7,869 bases of DNA, from the NCBI RefSeq assembly GCF_042096055.1, contig NZ_JBELMH010000109.1, positions 1-7,869 of the forward strand, written 5' to 3'. Positions within the stretch are counted from its first letter, which is position 1. Each line of letters starts with the position of its first letter. The DNA comes from Citreimonas sp042096055. GTDB lineage: Bacteria > Pseudomonadota > Alphaproteobacteria > Rhodobacterales > Rhodobacteraceae. Shown here in pieces: positions 6,256 through 7,869 of this stretch. Both the position numbers and the translations under genes were made by a program. The notes beneath the pieces were generated by a model that had not been told where the DNA came from, did not search any database, and saw only the letters and a list, made by a program, of their open reading frames with translations.

Positions 6256-7830
6256 TCAGTTCATGGTGAAATACTTGAACTTCGGATCGTCCTCGGGGCT
6301 CACCTCGGTGCCGACGGCGTCCGTCATGCCCCAGTTGAGCACCTGGTGGTGGATCGGCAGGTAGAGCTGCTCTTCCTGCACCACTTCCCAGATCGAGGCG
6401 ATGGTCTCGTTGCGGGCCTCGAGATCGGTTTCCGACTCCAGGCTGACGATCATCTCGTCGATTTCCGGGTTCGAGTAGCCGGTCGCGTTCCAGCTGCCGC
6501 GCTCGTCACCGCGGGTGTGCACGAGGAAGTTGAACACGTAGGCGGAATCGTAGGTGGGAACGCCCCAGCCCAGCATGAAGAAGTCGGTCTCGCCGTTGGT
6601 GATCAGCGGGAAGTGCTGGGCCTTGGGCTTGGCGTCCAGGTTCACCGTGACGCCGATCTGCGCCAGCATCCCGACGGCGGCCTGGCAGATCGCTTCGTCG
6701 TTGACGTAGCGGTCGTTCGGGCAGTCCAGCCGGATCGAGAAGCCGTCCTCGTAGCCCGCCTCGGCCATCAGCGCGCGCGCGGCGTCGAGATCCGTCTCGA
6801 TCTGGTCCATCTCGGCGGTCCAGCCGTTGACGAACGGGGGCGCGATCATGCCCGCGGGCGCGGACTGGCCGCGCATCACGACCTGCTGGATGGCCTCGCG
6901 GTTGATCGCCAGGTTCATCGCCTCGCGCACCTGCGGGCTGGCCAGCGGGTTCTCGCCCTCGACGTCGTCGCTCGCCAGGTCCTCCTCGGCGGTGTTCATG
7001 CCGAAGAAGATCGTGCGGTTCTGCGGCGCGGTCTTGACGACCAGGCCCTCGGTCTCGGCGACGCGGCCCAGATCCTGCACCGGCACGTCCTGGATGAAGT
7101 CCACCTCGCCCGACAGCAGCGCGGCGACGCGGGTCGCGGCGTTCTGGATCGGCGTGTACTCGATCCGGGTGATCTCCATGGGGAATTCGTCCATGCCCCA
7201 GTAGTCCTCGTTGCGCTCCAGCACGGTGCGCACGTCGGGCTCGCGCGAGACGAGGGTGTAGGCGCCGGTGCCGTTGGCGTTGGTCGCGGCGAAGGTCTGC
7301 TCGCCGCCCTCGACGTCTTGCACGTCCACGGCGTCGTTCGCTTCGGCCCAGCCCTTGTCCATCATGAACAGGTTGGTCAGGTTTGCCGGCAGGATCGGGT
7401 TCGGGCCGTCGGTGACGAATTCCACGGTGTGGTCGTCGACGATGCGGACCTCGACGATCGAGTTCAGCAGCTCCTTCATGTTCGAGTTCTCGGACTGCGC
7501 CCGCTCGATCGAGAACTTGACGTCCTCGGCGGTGAATTCCTCGCCGCCGTGGAAGGTCACGCCCTGGCGCAGGTTGAACACCCACACGTTGGGATCGTCG
7601 GGCGACACCGCCCAGTCGGTGGCAAGCGCCGCCTGCGGCGCGCCTGTCGTGTCGCGGATGATCAGCGGCTCGTAGATCTGGTGCGACAGCGTGTGCGTCG
7701 GGCCTTCGTTCTGCGCGTGCGGGTCGAGCGTCAGGCTGTCGCCCGCGCGGGCCCAGCGCAGCGTCTCGGCCGAGGCGCCGAGCGCGGTGCTTGCCAGCAG
7801 CGCGGCGGCGAGAATGCCGGTGGTCTTCAT
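6256..7830 (-). CDS. Periplasmic substrate-binding protein, family 5 (first copy)
   Basis: This is the first gene of the operon, an exported solute receptor of the SBP_bac_5 (DppA/OppA) family, 524 aa. A Sec signal peptide is visible at residues 1-21 (MKTTGILAAALLASTALGASA, then ETLRW). Family features include LDPHAQN (35-41), GVTFHGGEEFTAEDVKFSIE (about 90-109), ANGTGAYTL (185-193), SPQVREAMNLAIN (298-310) and FLVHT (435-439). Cys370 and Cys382 flank PNDRYVNDEAI with the same spacing as in the second copy, so a periplasmic disulfide is likely. GGGAG lies six bases before the ATG at 7830. By eye it shares roughly 40% identity with the second copy, including NGTG.Y, REP..RTVL, PVQD..RV and GYSN. 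A hairpin follows the stop, so it may be expressed above the rest of the operon. The ligand is unknown. Confidence 0.94.
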   Translation of the reverse strand: MKTTGILAAALLASTALGASAETLRWARAGDSLTLDPHAQNEGPTHTLSHQIYEPLIIRDTTGAPQAALATDWAVSPDDPNVWVFNLRQGVTFHGGEEFTAEDVKFSIERAQSENSNMKELLNSIVEVRIVDDHTVEFVTDGPNPILPANLTNLFMMDKGWAEANDAVDVQDVEGGEQTFAATNANGTGAYTLVSREPDVRTVLERNEDYWGMDEFPMEITRIEYTPIQNAATRVAALLSGEVDFIQDVPVQDLGRVAETEGLVVKTAPQNRTIFFGMNTAEEDLASDDVEGENPLASPQVREAMNLAINREAIQQVVMRGQSAPAGMIAPPFVNGWTAEMDQIETDLDAARALMAEAGYEDGFSIRLDCPNDRYVNDEAICQAAVGMLAQIGVTVNLDAKPKAQHFPLITNGETDFFMLGWGVPTYDSAYVFNFLVHTRGDERGSWNATGYSNPEIDEMIVSLESETDLEARNETIASIWEVVQEEQLYLPIHHQVLNWGMTDAVGTEVSPEDDPKFKYFTMN

Positions 7831-7869
7831 GGTCGTCTCCCTGTGAGGTTGCGGCCCTGTTTCCGGGCC
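7831..7869 (-). promoter_or_regulatory. Truncated 5' leader of the operon
   Basis: Only 39 bp upstream of the first start codon are present. They contain the Shine-Dalgarno GGGAG (7841-7837) and a short inverted repeat (GGCCC 7853-7857, GGGCC 7865-7869, seven-base loop) that touches the window edge and could extend beyond it. The operon promoter is not visible. Confidence 0.35.

Overview
The window is GC-rich throughout, with codons that end mostly in G or C. The protein sequences suggest an alphaproteobacterium, most likely of the Rhodobacterales/Roseobacter type. That placement is inferred from composition and protein style, not from a marker gene.

Nearly the whole window is one minus-strand locus for a peptide-type (Dpp/Opp, PepT family) ABC importer. 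In transcription order, right to left, it holds: a periplasmic binding protein (7830-6256), a second paralogous binding protein (6163-4613), permease B (4609-3626), permease C (3624-2647), ATPase D (2294-1308) and ATPase F (1311-346). The junctions are tight: 92 bp between the binding proteins, 3 bp before permease B, 1 bp between permeases B and C, and a 4-bp ATGA overlap between the two ATPases. This is a complete importer: two exported solute receptors, a heterodimeric membrane channel and a heterodimeric motor. The substrate cannot be read from the sequence. Dipeptides or oligopeptides are the default for the family, but relatives carry glutathione, nickel chelates, opines and other small molecules.

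Two things break the standard layout. First, a 352-bp gap (2295-2646) separates permease C from ATPase D. It carries a small plus-strand ORF (2447-2644, 65 aa) with a good ribosome binding site and strongly coding-like codons. The ORF is antisense to the operon and ends 2 bp from the permease C stop. Upstream of it lie a perfect TTGACG-GAA-CGTCAA palindrome and a set of alternating GCGTG/CACGC inverted repeats, so this looks like a small divergent control region inside the operon. Second, a perfect 12-bp GC-rich hairpin sits between the two binding-protein genes. It is well placed to attenuate transcription or protect the upstream mRNA, so that the first binding protein is made in excess.

The left 345 bp lie downstream of the operon. 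They may contain the 3' end of a convergent plus-strand gene, but coding signal is convincing only for roughly the first 50 bases and I do not recognise the product. The right edge cuts off the operon promoter, leaving only 39 bp upstream of the first start codon. No tRNA, rRNA, CRISPR array or mobile element was seen.
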